A stretch of 64,000 nucleotides of DNA, taken from Synechococcus sp. ROS8604 (GTDB taxonomy: Bacteria; Cyanobacteriota; Cyanobacteriia; PCC-6307; Cyanobiaceae). Under the pieces are notes generated by a model that was not told the DNA's origin, searched no databases, and saw nothing but the letters and a program-made list of their open reading frames with translations. Numbering within the stretch: the first letter of the stretch is position 1; every line of letters begins with the position of its first letter. The position numbers were made by a program, and so were the translations under genes. Positions 16,930-23,809 of this stretch are shown here, piece after piece. The DNA is taken from the NCBI RefSeq assembly GCF_014279655.1, contig NZ_CP047946.1, positions 744,001 through 808,000 of the forward strand, read 5' to 3'.

Positions 16930-16939
16930 CTAAATAGAT
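16930..16939 (+). promoter_or_regulatory. CTAAATAGAT motif, possible phage late-type promoter (copy 2)
   Basis: The same 10-mer as at 16209, again with exactly 23 nt between CTAAATA and the ATG (16960). The 23-nt spacers of the two copies match at only about 9 positions, so the motif is conserved beyond what duplication alone explains. Confidence 0.45.
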
Positions 16940-16959
16940 TGTAGTGATAAGAGAAAGTG

Positions 16960-17142
16960 ATGCAGAAAAGAATCGAGACGAATCGAAAAGTGATGGACTT
17001 GCTTTGCAAATTAGAAAGGAAAAGAACATTCACTGGTCAGTTCCAAAGTGCTCAGGACTATGTTGAATGGTCGTTGGCAGAGGCATTGAAATGGATGGAT
17101 AGACACCCCAGTAAAGAGATCAAAGGATATGTTGACCTTTAA
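16960..17142 (+). CDS. Small basic/aromatic protein, paralogue 2
   Basis: This 60-residue protein (MQKRIETNRKVMDLLCKLERKRTFTGQF...) is a full-length paralogue of 16239-16421, with the same QKRIE.NRKVM, RTFTGQF and YVEWS motifs and a C-terminus ending in YVDL instead of YIDF. GTG 16957 is an alternative start, but ATG 16960 gives the same motif distance as in the other copy. It overlaps the next small gene by 14 bp in another frame. Function unknown. Confidence 0.65.
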   Translation: MQKRIETNRKVMDLLCKLERKRTFTGQFQSAQDYVEWSLAEALKWMDRHPSKEIKGYVDL

Positions 17143-17269
17143 AGAGTTTTGCAGGATCGAAGAAGAGAATGCTTTCAAAAGAATGGAAAAGGCATATCAA
17201 AAAAAGCAAAGAGAAAAGAAGATCAAGAAACTACTGTCAACTGACTCCCATTGGAAGGGTCTTAATTGA
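17129..17269 (+). CDS. Very small lysine-rich protein
   Basis: This 46-codon frame (MLTFKEFCRIEEENAFKRMEKAYQKKQREKKIKKLL...) overlaps the end of paralogue 2 by 14 bp, consistent with translational coupling. It is a highly charged helix with the opening LTFKEF, reminiscent of N-termini of some T4-like cyanophage proteins. There is no other support, so it may be real or chance. Confidence 0.45.
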   Translation: MLTFKEFCRIEEENAFKRMEKAYQKKQREKKIKKLLSTDSHWKGLN

Positions 17270-17339
17270 TTCACTAAGATGCAGGAACAGATTTGTTTTT
17301 CTAGTCGTCAGTGCCCTTTAAATACACTCCTGGCATGAT

Positions 17340-17564
17340 TCAAAGGATTGCTGCTGTGATGAGTCTCCCAGTGCCTATTGTCATGAGGAAGGACATCATG
17401 ATAACCACATCCCATGCCTTTGACTTCACGAAATAAGGTATTGAGACACTCATTGCTGTTAGGTGAATAATGACACCAGTTTCAACATCTAGATGAAGTG
17501 TGATGAAGTAGGCAGCGATCACTAAACCACTGCCAATAACTCTCATACGTTGAAGCAAATCCAT
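17340..17564 (-). CDS. Small membrane protein
   Basis: This 74-residue protein (MDLLQRMRVIGSGLVIAAYF...) is almost entirely hydrophobic, with three likely helices (about residues 9-22, 28-45 and 52-72) separated by short polar turns. It is encoded on the minus strand, convergent with the small-gene cluster. Composition is AT-rich. I do not recognise it; its size and shape would also fit a holin-like or small inner-membrane protein, but nothing specific shows that. Confidence 0.55.
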   Translation of the reverse strand: MDLLQRMRVIGSGLVIAAYFITLHLDVETGVIIHLTAMSVSIPYFVKSKAWDVVIMMSFLMTIGTGRLITAAIL

Positions 17565-17731
17565 CGCTCATATCTCTACAGTAAATCAAACGTAAATCTA
17601 CTTAGTTGCTTGCTGTGAGTGGGATTCGATAGGGATTACCGTCACAACGATAGAGAGTAATGCTTGTAACCAGTATCCAATGCCAGTTTGGATGAAATAT
17701 GCAATAACGGAAGAACAGTTCGCAATTGATT

Positions 17732-17754
17732 TTATGGATAAAAAAGATCCATAA
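17732..17754 (+). repeat. Perfect hairpin TTATGGAT/ATCCATAA
   Basis: An 8-bp inverted repeat (TTATGGAT and ATCCATAA) with a 7-nt A-rich loop lies in the 295-bp gap (17565-17859) between the small membrane protein and the serine recombinase gene. It could be a bidirectional transcription stop or part of a recombination site. Nothing else recognisable is in the gap. Confidence 0.35.
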
Positions 17755-17859
17755 GATTTCCATTCTTGTCAACAATCCTGTATTACTTGCCTGAGTGAAT
17801 TCCTATGGTTTGTGCCTTCCTTGCGGCAGATGGACAAGGAGAATAATGATTACAATTTC

Positions 17860-18525
17860 TCAGTTCACTGCCTTCAGCACTTTGAGCATCCGTGAAATGA
17901 GAGGTGGATGAAACTTGGCACCTCGTTCTGTTTCAAGACCACTGGTGTTCAGCACATCGCAGATCTGCCTCAGCGTTTGACCAGATGCCCTAAGAGGAAG
18001 GATGACGCCAGCGATTTTCTGAGCATCTTTTACTGCTTTTTCTTGCTTCGCTTTTGCTAGTGCATCTATGTGATGAATAGGAGCACCAAGACGAACTCCA
18101 CGTTCCTTCGCTGCTCTTAGTGCTGACTTAGTTCTTTGGGAAATGAAATCTCTCTCCTGCTCCGCAAGTGCCGCATAGATGTGGAGTTGGAACTTGTCCG
18201 CATAGGGCATTTGAGATACACGAAAGTCCAAGTCTTTGTTTTCCATTAATGCAGCGATAAAAGAAACCTTGCGACTTAGGCGATCAAGTTTTGCGACCAC
18301 CAGGACAGCATTTTTTTTCTTTGCCAAATCAATTGCAGTAGTCAGTTCAGGTCTGTCGTTGTCGTTGCCGGAATGAATCTCAACGAACTCACCCAAGACC
18401 TCATAGGGAGTGTCTGCGTAGTTCTCTAGGAACAGTTGAATATCTCGTTCCTGTGCTTCCAGACCTAGACCACTTCTGCCCTGCTCTTGAGACGAGACAC
18501 GTTTGTAGGTGACATAGCGACGCAT
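17860..18525 (-). CDS. Serine recombinase (resolvase/invertase family)
   Basis: This 221-residue protein has the small serine recombinase layout. The catalytic domain (about 1-145) opens with YVTYKRVSSQEQ (nucleophile S11) and contains VLVVAKLDRLSR and ALAEQERDFISQRTKSAL. A helix-turn-helix DNA-binding domain follows (about 165-221; LRASGQTLRQICDVLNTSG). It might resolve dimers, invert a segment, or mobilise part of the element. It is the second recombinase of an unrelated type here. It diverges from the DUF1651 gene at 18665. Confidence 0.92.
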   Translation of the reverse strand: MRRYVTYKRVSSQEQGRSGLGLEAQERDIQLFLENYADTPYEVLGEFVEIHSGNDNDRPELTTAIDLAKKKNAVLVVAKLDRLSRKVSFIAALMENKDLDFRVSQMPYADKFQLHIYAALAEQERDFISQRTKSALRAAKERGVRLGAPIHHIDALAKAKQEKAVKDAQKIAGVILPLRASGQTLRQICDVLNTSGLETERGAKFHPPLISRMLKVLKAVN

Positions 18526-18664
18526 TGCCTTATCTGTTCTGTTGCAAAACGGTCGTTTGACTTAGAACAAGATTAGCGGAACCACAGGTTTTCTGCCGCT
18601 CTTGCTTCGCCAGAACTGAACACTCACCGCTAAAAGTGGTCCATATGTACTTGTTAGAGGTTCT

Positions 18665-18913
18665 ATGGCAGACGGTTGGTTGAGAAATCCTCAGGACGGA
18701 TGGACCTATCGGTTTCAGAGGGATGAGAAGGCATGGGCACAGGACCCGAGAGTGTTTGTTGATATGGGTCGTCCGATGCCTGATGGTCCCCCTGCTCTTC
18801 TGAAGACCCGTAAGCACCTCAGAAGAGAAAAGGCAGAGAGCATGTGGAGGGATCTGCTTCGTAGTGGATGGCAGAAGGTTCCTGCTGTCTGGGGTGCTGA
18901 TGCGGAACCCTGA
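18665..18913 (+). CDS. DUF1651 family protein (element copy)
   Basis: This 82-residue DUF1651 protein is complete: GWLRNPQDGWTYRFQRDEKAW, RVFVDMGRPMPDGPPALLK, HLRREKAESMWRDLLRSGW, VPAVWGADAEP. Its 3' part is repeated almost exactly at 22207-22326, including 53 identical base pairs (18842-18894 and 22255-22307). A 50-residue membrane protein gene follows after 2 bp. Function is unknown; the family is typical of marine picocyanobacteria. Confidence 0.85.
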   Translation: MADGWLRNPQDGWTYRFQRDEKAWAQDPRVFVDMGRPMPDGPPALLKTRKHLRREKAESMWRDLLRSGWQKVPAVWGADAEP

Positions 18914-18915
18914 AG

Positions 18916-19068
18916 ATGTCTTTCTCCAGCAAGGAGGAGCAGCAGTCACTTCAAGTCAGTCAGAGGGCACTGTCCTCGTTCGTGATCCTGTGGGGTCTTG
19001 CGTCAATTGCCTCCGTCTCTGTCATCTCATCTGTCCTTGCCGTAGAGAGGAATAGCAGGAGAGACTGA
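18916..19068 (+). CDS. Very small single-helix membrane protein
   Basis: This 50-residue frame (MSFSSKEEQQSLQVSQRAL...) has a polar N-terminus, one hydrophobic helix (SFVILWGLASIASVSVISSVLAV) and a short basic tail (ERNSRRD), predicting an N-out/C-in single-pass protein. It starts 2 bp after the DUF1651 stop and ends 5 bp before the convergent helicase gene. The tight packing supports it being real. No family recognised. Confidence 0.55.
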   Translation: MSFSSKEEQQSLQVSQRALSSFVILWGLASIASVSVISSVLAVERNSRRD

Positions 19069-19073
19069 ACGCA

Positions 19074-22000
19074 TTAGTTGTTTGATGGGTCCCAGATAAA
19101 TCCAAGTTCATCCAGAAGTCTTATGCGTTCTTCTGATAATTTCCCATTTGATTTGGTCTGCCTTTGGGTAGTAACCCACATTCCAATCTCTGGATGTTTG
19201 ATGGGAACTTTTGCGTGACCATTCTCTTGAAAGTATTGCTTAAGTTTTTTATAGTTTTCTTGCCACTCTTGCTCCATTGGATCCCATATGAATCCAATCG
19301 CATCTAGACGTTTTATGTGCTCTTTTGACAATTTGCCTTTGATTTTTTTTTGTCTTTGAGCATATGTCCAATTTCTCAATTTTAAATCTGTTTTCAGGAA
19401 ACTACTGCTGTCGTGAATGCATTGCTTTAACTTATTATAATTCTCTTGCCATTCATGCTCTAAGGGGTCCCAAATGAATCTAATTTCGTCAAGAAGTTGA
19501 ATGCGTTCTTTTGATAATTTATTTCTATTATTCTGTTGTCTTTGTGTATAAACCCATAGACCTAGTATTGGATCTCGTTTGGGGACAAGGGAATGACCAT
19601 TGTCCTGTATGTATTGCTTTAATTGCTGATATTTTTCTTGCCATTTGTGCTCTAAGGGGTCCCAGATAAATCCAACTGCATTAAGAAGTTTAATGTGTTC
19701 TTCTGACAATTTGCCTAGAGTATTCTGTTGTCTTTGAACAAGGACCCAAATACCTAGTATTGGATCTCGTTTGGGGACAAGGGAATGACCATTATCCTGT
19801 ATGTATTGCTTTAATTGCTGATATTTCTCTTGCCATTTGTTCTCTAAGGGGTCCCAGATGAATCCAACTGCGTCAAGAAGTTTAATGTGTTCTTCTGGCA
19901 ATTTGCCTGTAACCTTTTGCTGTCTTATTGTTCGTGTCCAATTCCCTAGGAGTGGATGATCACTTGCTATTTCTAAGTTGCCGTTTTCATGTTTGTATTG
20001 CTTTAATTGCTGATATTTTTCTTGCCATTTATGCTCTAAGAGATTCCATGTGAACCTTATTGTATCCAGTAGTTTAATGCGTATCTTTGATAATTTGCCT
20101 TTTGCCATATTTTGCCTTTGAGTGTCTGCCCATCTTCCTAGATCTGGGTGATTGGATGGAATATAACTATTTCCATTCTTCTCAACATATTGCTTGAGTT
20201 GACCATATATCTCCATCCAGTTATCGGTAGTTTCTCGAACAAGAATCGTTCTCAGTGAATCTGCAAAAGAAGTTGAAATATTAGAAGGTAGGTCAAAGAC
20301 AATCTTGGAAAATCCTTTGACTGATTCCGTCGGAGCATTCCTTCTTCCAAGTTCTACTCTCAATTGATCTAACTCATCTCGCATTGAATCGTCTTGGGAC
20401 TTCAGGGCAAGAATGATGCTCCAAATATCCTTGAATCTGCTTTGTAGGATCTCATCTTCGACATTGGTCGTATCACCAAGATAAACGGGGAGGATGATGT
20501 ATCCATCGGTTTTATTTTCACTCTTTCGGATTGCACGACCTACTGCCTGAATGATGTCAACCTGACTGCTCCTGGGGTCAAAGAACGCAATACCATCAAG
20601 AGTCGGGACATCAACTCCTTCTGACAGGCATCGTGCGTTGGCAAGTATTCCCACCTCTTGCTCACTGATATTCCTTAACTTGTTGATTTCAGTATTCCTG
20701 ATTTTTGCATTCATCTCTCCTGACACGTATGAGGTCATTGCCGACTTTCGTGATTTGGATTCGTCAGGAATCCAGTCAAGGATTAAAGGATGGTCTTCAG
20801 AGAATTTCTTTGCTGACTTGACTCGACTATGAAAGGTGATCATTCGACTCAGGTCGTAATCTTTAATTGCCTTTGCAAGGGCAATGTGATTCGCAAGGGT
20901 TTCTGTATCGATATTGCATTCATTTCCTGTATCTACAAGCATTCTGTCAATGATCTGTGCTTGAACAGACGGGTCATCAACTCCAACGATGACCACCTGA
21001 TAATCACTTAAAAGTTCTTTCTCAATTGCCTTTGAGAAATTGAGTTGATGGAATACTTCTCCGAATTGCGAAACGTCATCCATGCAGGCAAGATTGATAT
21101 TTTCTTCATCTGCCTTCTTTTTGATCTGCCTTGACAACACTCTTGGTGTTGCAGTCATGAATAGTCGTTTTTTTGATCTGATCTTCTGATCATCCAGGAT
21201 GCTTCCAAAAGCACTTGATATCTTTCCTGTGCATCGATGTGCCTCATCTGCAAATGCAATATCAAATGCTGGAACTTCTGATTCTCTCTGTGACTCTGTG
21301 ACTAAGGGAGAGGATTGATAGGTCGAGAACACAATTCCACCGTCATTGTCCAGAAGGAACCGTTTGATATCAACTGGATCACTGGTGACAGGAACCCCAA
21401 GAGCACTGACACTTTCGATCATGTTGTCTGTGGTCTTGTCTTGCTTTGCAACCGACTTGTCGGAGCAGACACAGATCCAGTTGAATTGCTGCTGACTAGT
21501 TGCTGTCCACTCCCTCAGGGTTTGAGACAACAGACCCAATGAGGGCACTAGGACCAATGTCCGTTTGGCATTCAGTGCTTCCTTGATCCATAGAGAGGTC
21601 AAGGTCTTGCCTGTGCCACATGCCATCAGGAGTTTCCCTCTGTTCTCTTTTTGGAACCCCTCTACGACGTTCGTGATTGCTTCCTGCTGATGTTCTCTTG
21701 GGGTATGTTTTTTCTTCCTTTGCCCTGTTGTCAGGTCTTCGGGTGCTGAAGGGAACTCGACTGCTGAATGCCTGAAGTGCTCTAGGAGAAAGCAGACGAC
21801 CTGCTTCTCCTGTCGGTCGATCACCTGCTGTGCGTTTTTCCCGATGCCATCGGTGGATGCGATCAGCAGTCGTCCATGAATCCTGGAGTCACTTGACTCA
21901 CTGAGGAAACTATCGATTTCTGCCTTGGAGATCTCACGATCAGGTGAAACGCACTTGCTTTGAACTGCCCAGTGCTTTCCCTGTTGGTCTTCGTAGACCA

Positions 22001-22184
22001 GATCAATCCCGCAATCCTTTCCCCACCTTTGCGGGTAGTCGTCCCACAACCAGACCTGACTGACCTTGGTTGACCACACAGGGTCTGTCTTTAGGAACCA
22101 AGGAACGAATACCTTCTCGAAATGCTCCCCTCTCTTATTGCTGTCCTCTGGAAGGGAGTTATAGAACTCGTCGAAGGTTGCCAC
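19074..22184 (-). CDS. Nuclease-SF2 helicase fusion with six helicase-associated domains, candidate defence protein
   Basis: This 1036-residue protein joins three parts. Residues 1-150 look like a restriction-endonuclease (Mrr-like) fold, with GIDLVYEDQQGKHWAVQSK supplying D61 and QxK (Q75, K77). Residues 160-600 are an SF2 helicase: Walker A MACGTGKT (187-194), DEAH (313-316), TAT (344-346) and QAVGRAIRK (546-554). Residues 654-1036 are six tandem helicase-associated domains. Known nuclease-helicase fusions restrict foreign DNA, so anti-phage or anti-plasmid activity is likely but inferred. No methyltransferase partner is nearby. It is flanked by DUF1651 repeats. Confidence 0.85.
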   Translation of the reverse strand: MATFDEFYNSLPEDSNKRGEHFEKVFVPWFLKTDPVWSTKVSQVWLWDDYPQRWGKDCGIDLVYEDQQGKHWAVQSKCVSPDREISKAEIDSFLSESSDSRIHGRLLIASTDGIGKNAQQVIDRQEKQVVCFLLEHFRHSAVEFPSAPEDLTTGQRKKKHTPREHQQEAITNVVEGFQKENRGKLLMACGTGKTLTSLWIKEALNAKRTLVLVPSLGLLSQTLREWTATSQQQFNWICVCSDKSVAKQDKTTDNMIESVSALGVPVTSDPVDIKRFLLDNDGGIVFSTYQSSPLVTESQRESEVPAFDIAFADEAHRCTGKISSAFGSILDDQKIRSKKRLFMTATPRVLSRQIKKKADEENINLACMDDVSQFGEVFHQLNFSKAIEKELLSDYQVVIVGVDDPSVQAQIIDRMLVDTGNECNIDTETLANHIALAKAIKDYDLSRMITFHSRVKSAKKFSEDHPLILDWIPDESKSRKSAMTSYVSGEMNAKIRNTEINKLRNISEQEVGILANARCLSEGVDVPTLDGIAFFDPRSSQVDIIQAVGRAIRKSENKTDGYIILPVYLGDTTNVEDEILQSRFKDIWSIILALKSQDDSMRDELDQLRVELGRRNAPTESVKGFSKIVFDLPSNISTSFADSLRTILVRETTDNWMEIYGQLKQYVEKNGNSYIPSNHPDLGRWADTQRQNMAKGKLSKIRIKLLDTIRFTWNLLEHKWQEKYQQLKQYKHENGNLEIASDHPLLGNWTRTIRQQKVTGKLPEEHIKLLDAVGFIWDPLENKWQEKYQQLKQYIQDNGHSLVPKRDPILGIWVLVQRQQNTLGKLSEEHIKLLNAVGFIWDPLEHKWQEKYQQLKQYIQDNGHSLVPKRDPILGLWVYTQRQQNNRNKLSKERIQLLDEIRFIWDPLEHEWQENYNKLKQCIHDSSSFLKTDLKLRNWTYAQRQKKIKGKLSKEHIKRLDAIGFIWDPMEQEWQENYKKLKQYFQENGHAKVPIKHPEIGMWVTTQRQTKSNGKLSEERIRLLDELGFIWDPSNN
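19077..20225 (-). repeat. Six tandem ~192-bp repeats encoding helicase-associated domains
   Basis: The 3' third of the helicase gene encodes six units of 62-65 residues, each following W.E.Y..LKQY....G......P.LG.W...QR.....KLS...I.LLD.I.F.WDP. Units 3 and 4 share WQEKYQQLKQYIQDNGHS and VPKRDPILG exactly and differ at few positions, pointing to recent duplication. Unit 5 is 2 residues shorter and has lost the HP..G segment. Such repeats are thought to bind nucleic acid. Confidence 0.9.
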
Positions 22185-22206
22185 TTGTATCGACCTGTTG
22201 AGGTCA

Positions 22207-22326
22207 TTATCTCAAGAAACCTGTGAGCACCTTCGCAGGGAGCAGGCAGAGGGTATGTGGAGGGATCTGCTTCGTAGTGGATGGCAGAAGGTTCCTGCTG
22301 TCTGGGGAGTTGATGCGGAACCTTGA
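22207..22326 (+). pseudogene. 3' fragment of a DUF1651 gene
   Basis: In frame, 22225-22326 encodes EHLRREQAEGMW...AVWGVDAEP and stops, matching the last 33 residues of the protein at 18665-18913; weaker similarity reaches back to about 22207. The first 50 residues are missing, so this is a truncated copy. It begins just upstream of the helicase start, which places the helicase between an intact and a broken DUF1651 copy in direct orientation. Confidence 0.85.
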
Positions 22327-22353
22327 AAGGTGCTCATCCCTACAAAAGAGTTC

Positions 22354-22447
22354 ATGCGGATACATAAAACTCTCCGCATCCCCTGGGGGTGGAATCCAAG
22401 GGGAATGCGTCGTCATGAGGGAGGTTGTGGGAGACCTTCCTTTTTTT
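22354..22447 (+). terminator. Paired hairpins, the second with a T-run
   Basis: A hairpin ATGCGGA/TCCGCAT (22354-22379) is followed by GGGAGGT (22419-22425) / ACCTTCC (22434-22440) and seven Ts (22441-22447). The second is a plausible rho-independent terminator for rightward transcription near the right end of the element. Confidence 0.6.
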
Positions 22448-22463
22448 GTTTAGGGGGGCACAT

Positions 22464-22501
22464 GACACGAAGTCGTGTAGAGGCAATCTCTTCGTGAGAT
22501 T
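22464..22501 (+). pseudogene. Decayed tRNA-Ser 3'-half relic
   Basis: The bases around GTCGTGTAGAGGC...CTTCGTGAGATTG align without gaps to the anticodon-stem to T-arm part of tRNA-Ser (12223-12258), matching at roughly two thirds of positions, mostly with transitions. It looks like the remnant of an older att/tRNA end inside the present element. It could also be coincidence over a short stretch. Confidence 0.5.
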
Positions 22502-22546
22502 GTTATCACGATTTTGATTTAGGGCGTCTCAGAAGGTCCTGAAAGT

Positions 22547-22569
22547 GTGTTGTTGGATGTGTTGTTGGA
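22547..22569 (+). repeat. Two 11-bp direct repeats, likely right arm sites
   Basis: GTGTTGTTGGA occurs exactly at 22547-22557 and 22559-22569, with the same 12-bp period and orientation as the first pair at 12389-12411. Their position 68 bp inside attR fits integrase arm-type sites on the other side of the core. Confidence 0.75.
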
Positions 22570-22636
22570 AATAAGTAAATTTGCTTTTAGGTTGTCCTAA
22601 GGCAAGTTATAAGGTCTTTTTGAGGTCTATATGTAT

Positions 22637-22652
22637 TCCCACCCTCTCCGTT
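22637..22652 (+). repeat. attR core of integrated element
   Basis: An exact copy of the 16 bases at the tRNA-Ser 3' end (12261-12276). No tRNA precedes it, so this is the displaced copy left by integration. It marks the right boundary of a 10.4-kb element; sequence to its right returns to core-like genes after about 270 bp with nothing recognisable. Confidence 0.85.
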
Positions 22653-22928
22653 TTAATCATCGGGAAGGCTTCAAGGATCTATGTGTTCCTCTGGCCCTTG
22701 TGAGCTGAACGTTCCAATCCTAAAAGTTGCTGCGGTGTGGGATTGATATCACTCATCGGGGATCAATGGTTTGAGCCCTTGATTCGTAAGGACTAAAGTG
22801 CCTTCAAGGATCGCCTTAATCAGAGGTACCCTTTTGATTTTGTCTCTGTCAGGAGGGTCGATCATTGATTACATTTTTTGATTGTCTCTAAGGACTGAAG
22901 AGAAATTGCCATTCAAGGCGTAGTGAAG

Positions 22929-23321
22929 ATGGATCGACCATTCAAAGGTCTGTATTTGCATAAAACGACTGCCCCATTCTTCTTTTCGTTTGTCACTTAC
23001 ACCCCACAGACGAAAGAGCAGATGATTGCCTGCGGAGATCTTGCTGAGGGAGAGGAGTATTTGAGCCAGGTTGTATGTGATTTTTTATTATTCATCTCAG
23101 AAGGTATTCTTGGGCATGTTTTAACGGCTGATTTTCCAATTTCTTATGATGATGTCGTCATCGTTTGCTCTCGCCAGCGTGGTGATGGTGTCCAGCATGA
23201 ATATTTGATTCAGGTCATCGATCGTGGATGGACAAGCGAAGCTCAGGCGAGGCTTCTCGATGAATTAATGGCGATCTTGTCGCATCCCCTTTGGAATGGC
23301 GCAATATTAAAAAGCAAGTAA
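22929..23321 (+). CDS. Conserved hypothetical protein
   Basis: This 130-residue protein starts at ATG 22929 (MDRPFKGLYLHKTTAPFFFSF); GTG 22923 is an alternative. It is a mixed alpha/beta, soluble-looking domain with DLAEGEEYLSQVVCDFLLFISEG and IQVIDRGWTSEAQARLLDELMAILSHPLWNG. No catalytic motif is evident. It is the first gene to the right of attR and was presumably next to tRNA-Ser before integration. I do not recognise the family. Confidence 0.65.
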   Translation: MDRPFKGLYLHKTTAPFFFSFVTYTPQTKEQMIACGDLAEGEEYLSQVVCDFLLFISEGILGHVLTADFPISYDDVVIVCSRQRGDGVQHEYLIQVIDRGWTSEAQARLLDELMAILSHPLWNGAILKSK

Positions 23322-23394
23322 TCTTTCAAGGATTTGATTTCAGTGATTGAGATGCGCTTTGATTTCTATGGATGGGTGCTGGCCAATGGTTTTG

Positions 23395-23601
23395 TTATTT
23401 GATGGAAATGATCGCGTAAAACAGAAGCATAAAAGCCGTGAAGCCTCCAAGCCAGTATTTAGCAACGGTGAGCAGATGTTTGTTCAAGTGATTTGATTGC
23501 TGGTGTGCTTTGGGCAGGGTTGTCTTGATTATTTTTTGCTTGATGAGGAAATTAGGAGTGAAAGAGAAGAACAAGCCCTTCACTGACTTGATGAAATTCA
23601 C
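23395..23601 (-). CDS. Small membrane protein (uncertain)
   Basis: This 68-residue frame has a basic N-terminal half (IKQKIIKTTLPKAHQQSNHLNKHLL) and one C-terminal hydrophobic helix (YWLGGFTAFMLLFYAIISI). It overlaps the start of its reading frame with the end of the upstream gene at 23552-23809 by 50 bp, which weakens the call, although the start could lie further in. No family recognised. Confidence 0.4.
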   Translation of the reverse strand: MNFIKSVKGLFFSFTPNFLIKQKIIKTTLPKAHQQSNHLNKHLLTVAKYWLGGFTAFMLLFYAIISIK

Positions 23602-23809
23602 GTTCTTCTCGGCTTAGATCCAAGCCAATCTCCAATCCTTCCTTTAAAGCCTTCTCAAACGGTGGAGTGGAAGGCGGTGACGCGTCGATCCACAGCGCCG
23701 CGATTCCAATCGCGGTGGCGTGCCACCGAAAGCTCCCTGTGTCTCCAATCGTGGGTTCTTGGAGAGCTTCTTCGAGAAGGGCGCTGATGGATGTGTCGGT
23801 GGAAGTCAT
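23552..23809 (-). CDS. Hypothetical protein
   Basis: This 85-residue protein (MTSTDTSISALLEEALQEPTIGDTGSFRWHATAIGIAALW...) starts at an ATG complementary to 23807-23809. It is acidic with a short hydrophobic centre and a helical C-terminus. It diverges from the sugar transferase. An N-terminal extension of the sugar transferase frame runs across it on the other strand; I favour this gene because that extension does not resemble sugar transferases. Confidence 0.5.
   Translation of the reverse strand: MTSTDTSISALLEEALQEPTIGDTGSFRWHATAIGIAALWIDASPPSTPPFEKALKEGLEIGLDLSREEREFHQVSEGLVLLFHS

Noticed and set aside
19077-20225. Tandem repeat as an assembly artefact
   Set aside because: The frame stays open through all six units, and most have diverged at many positions.
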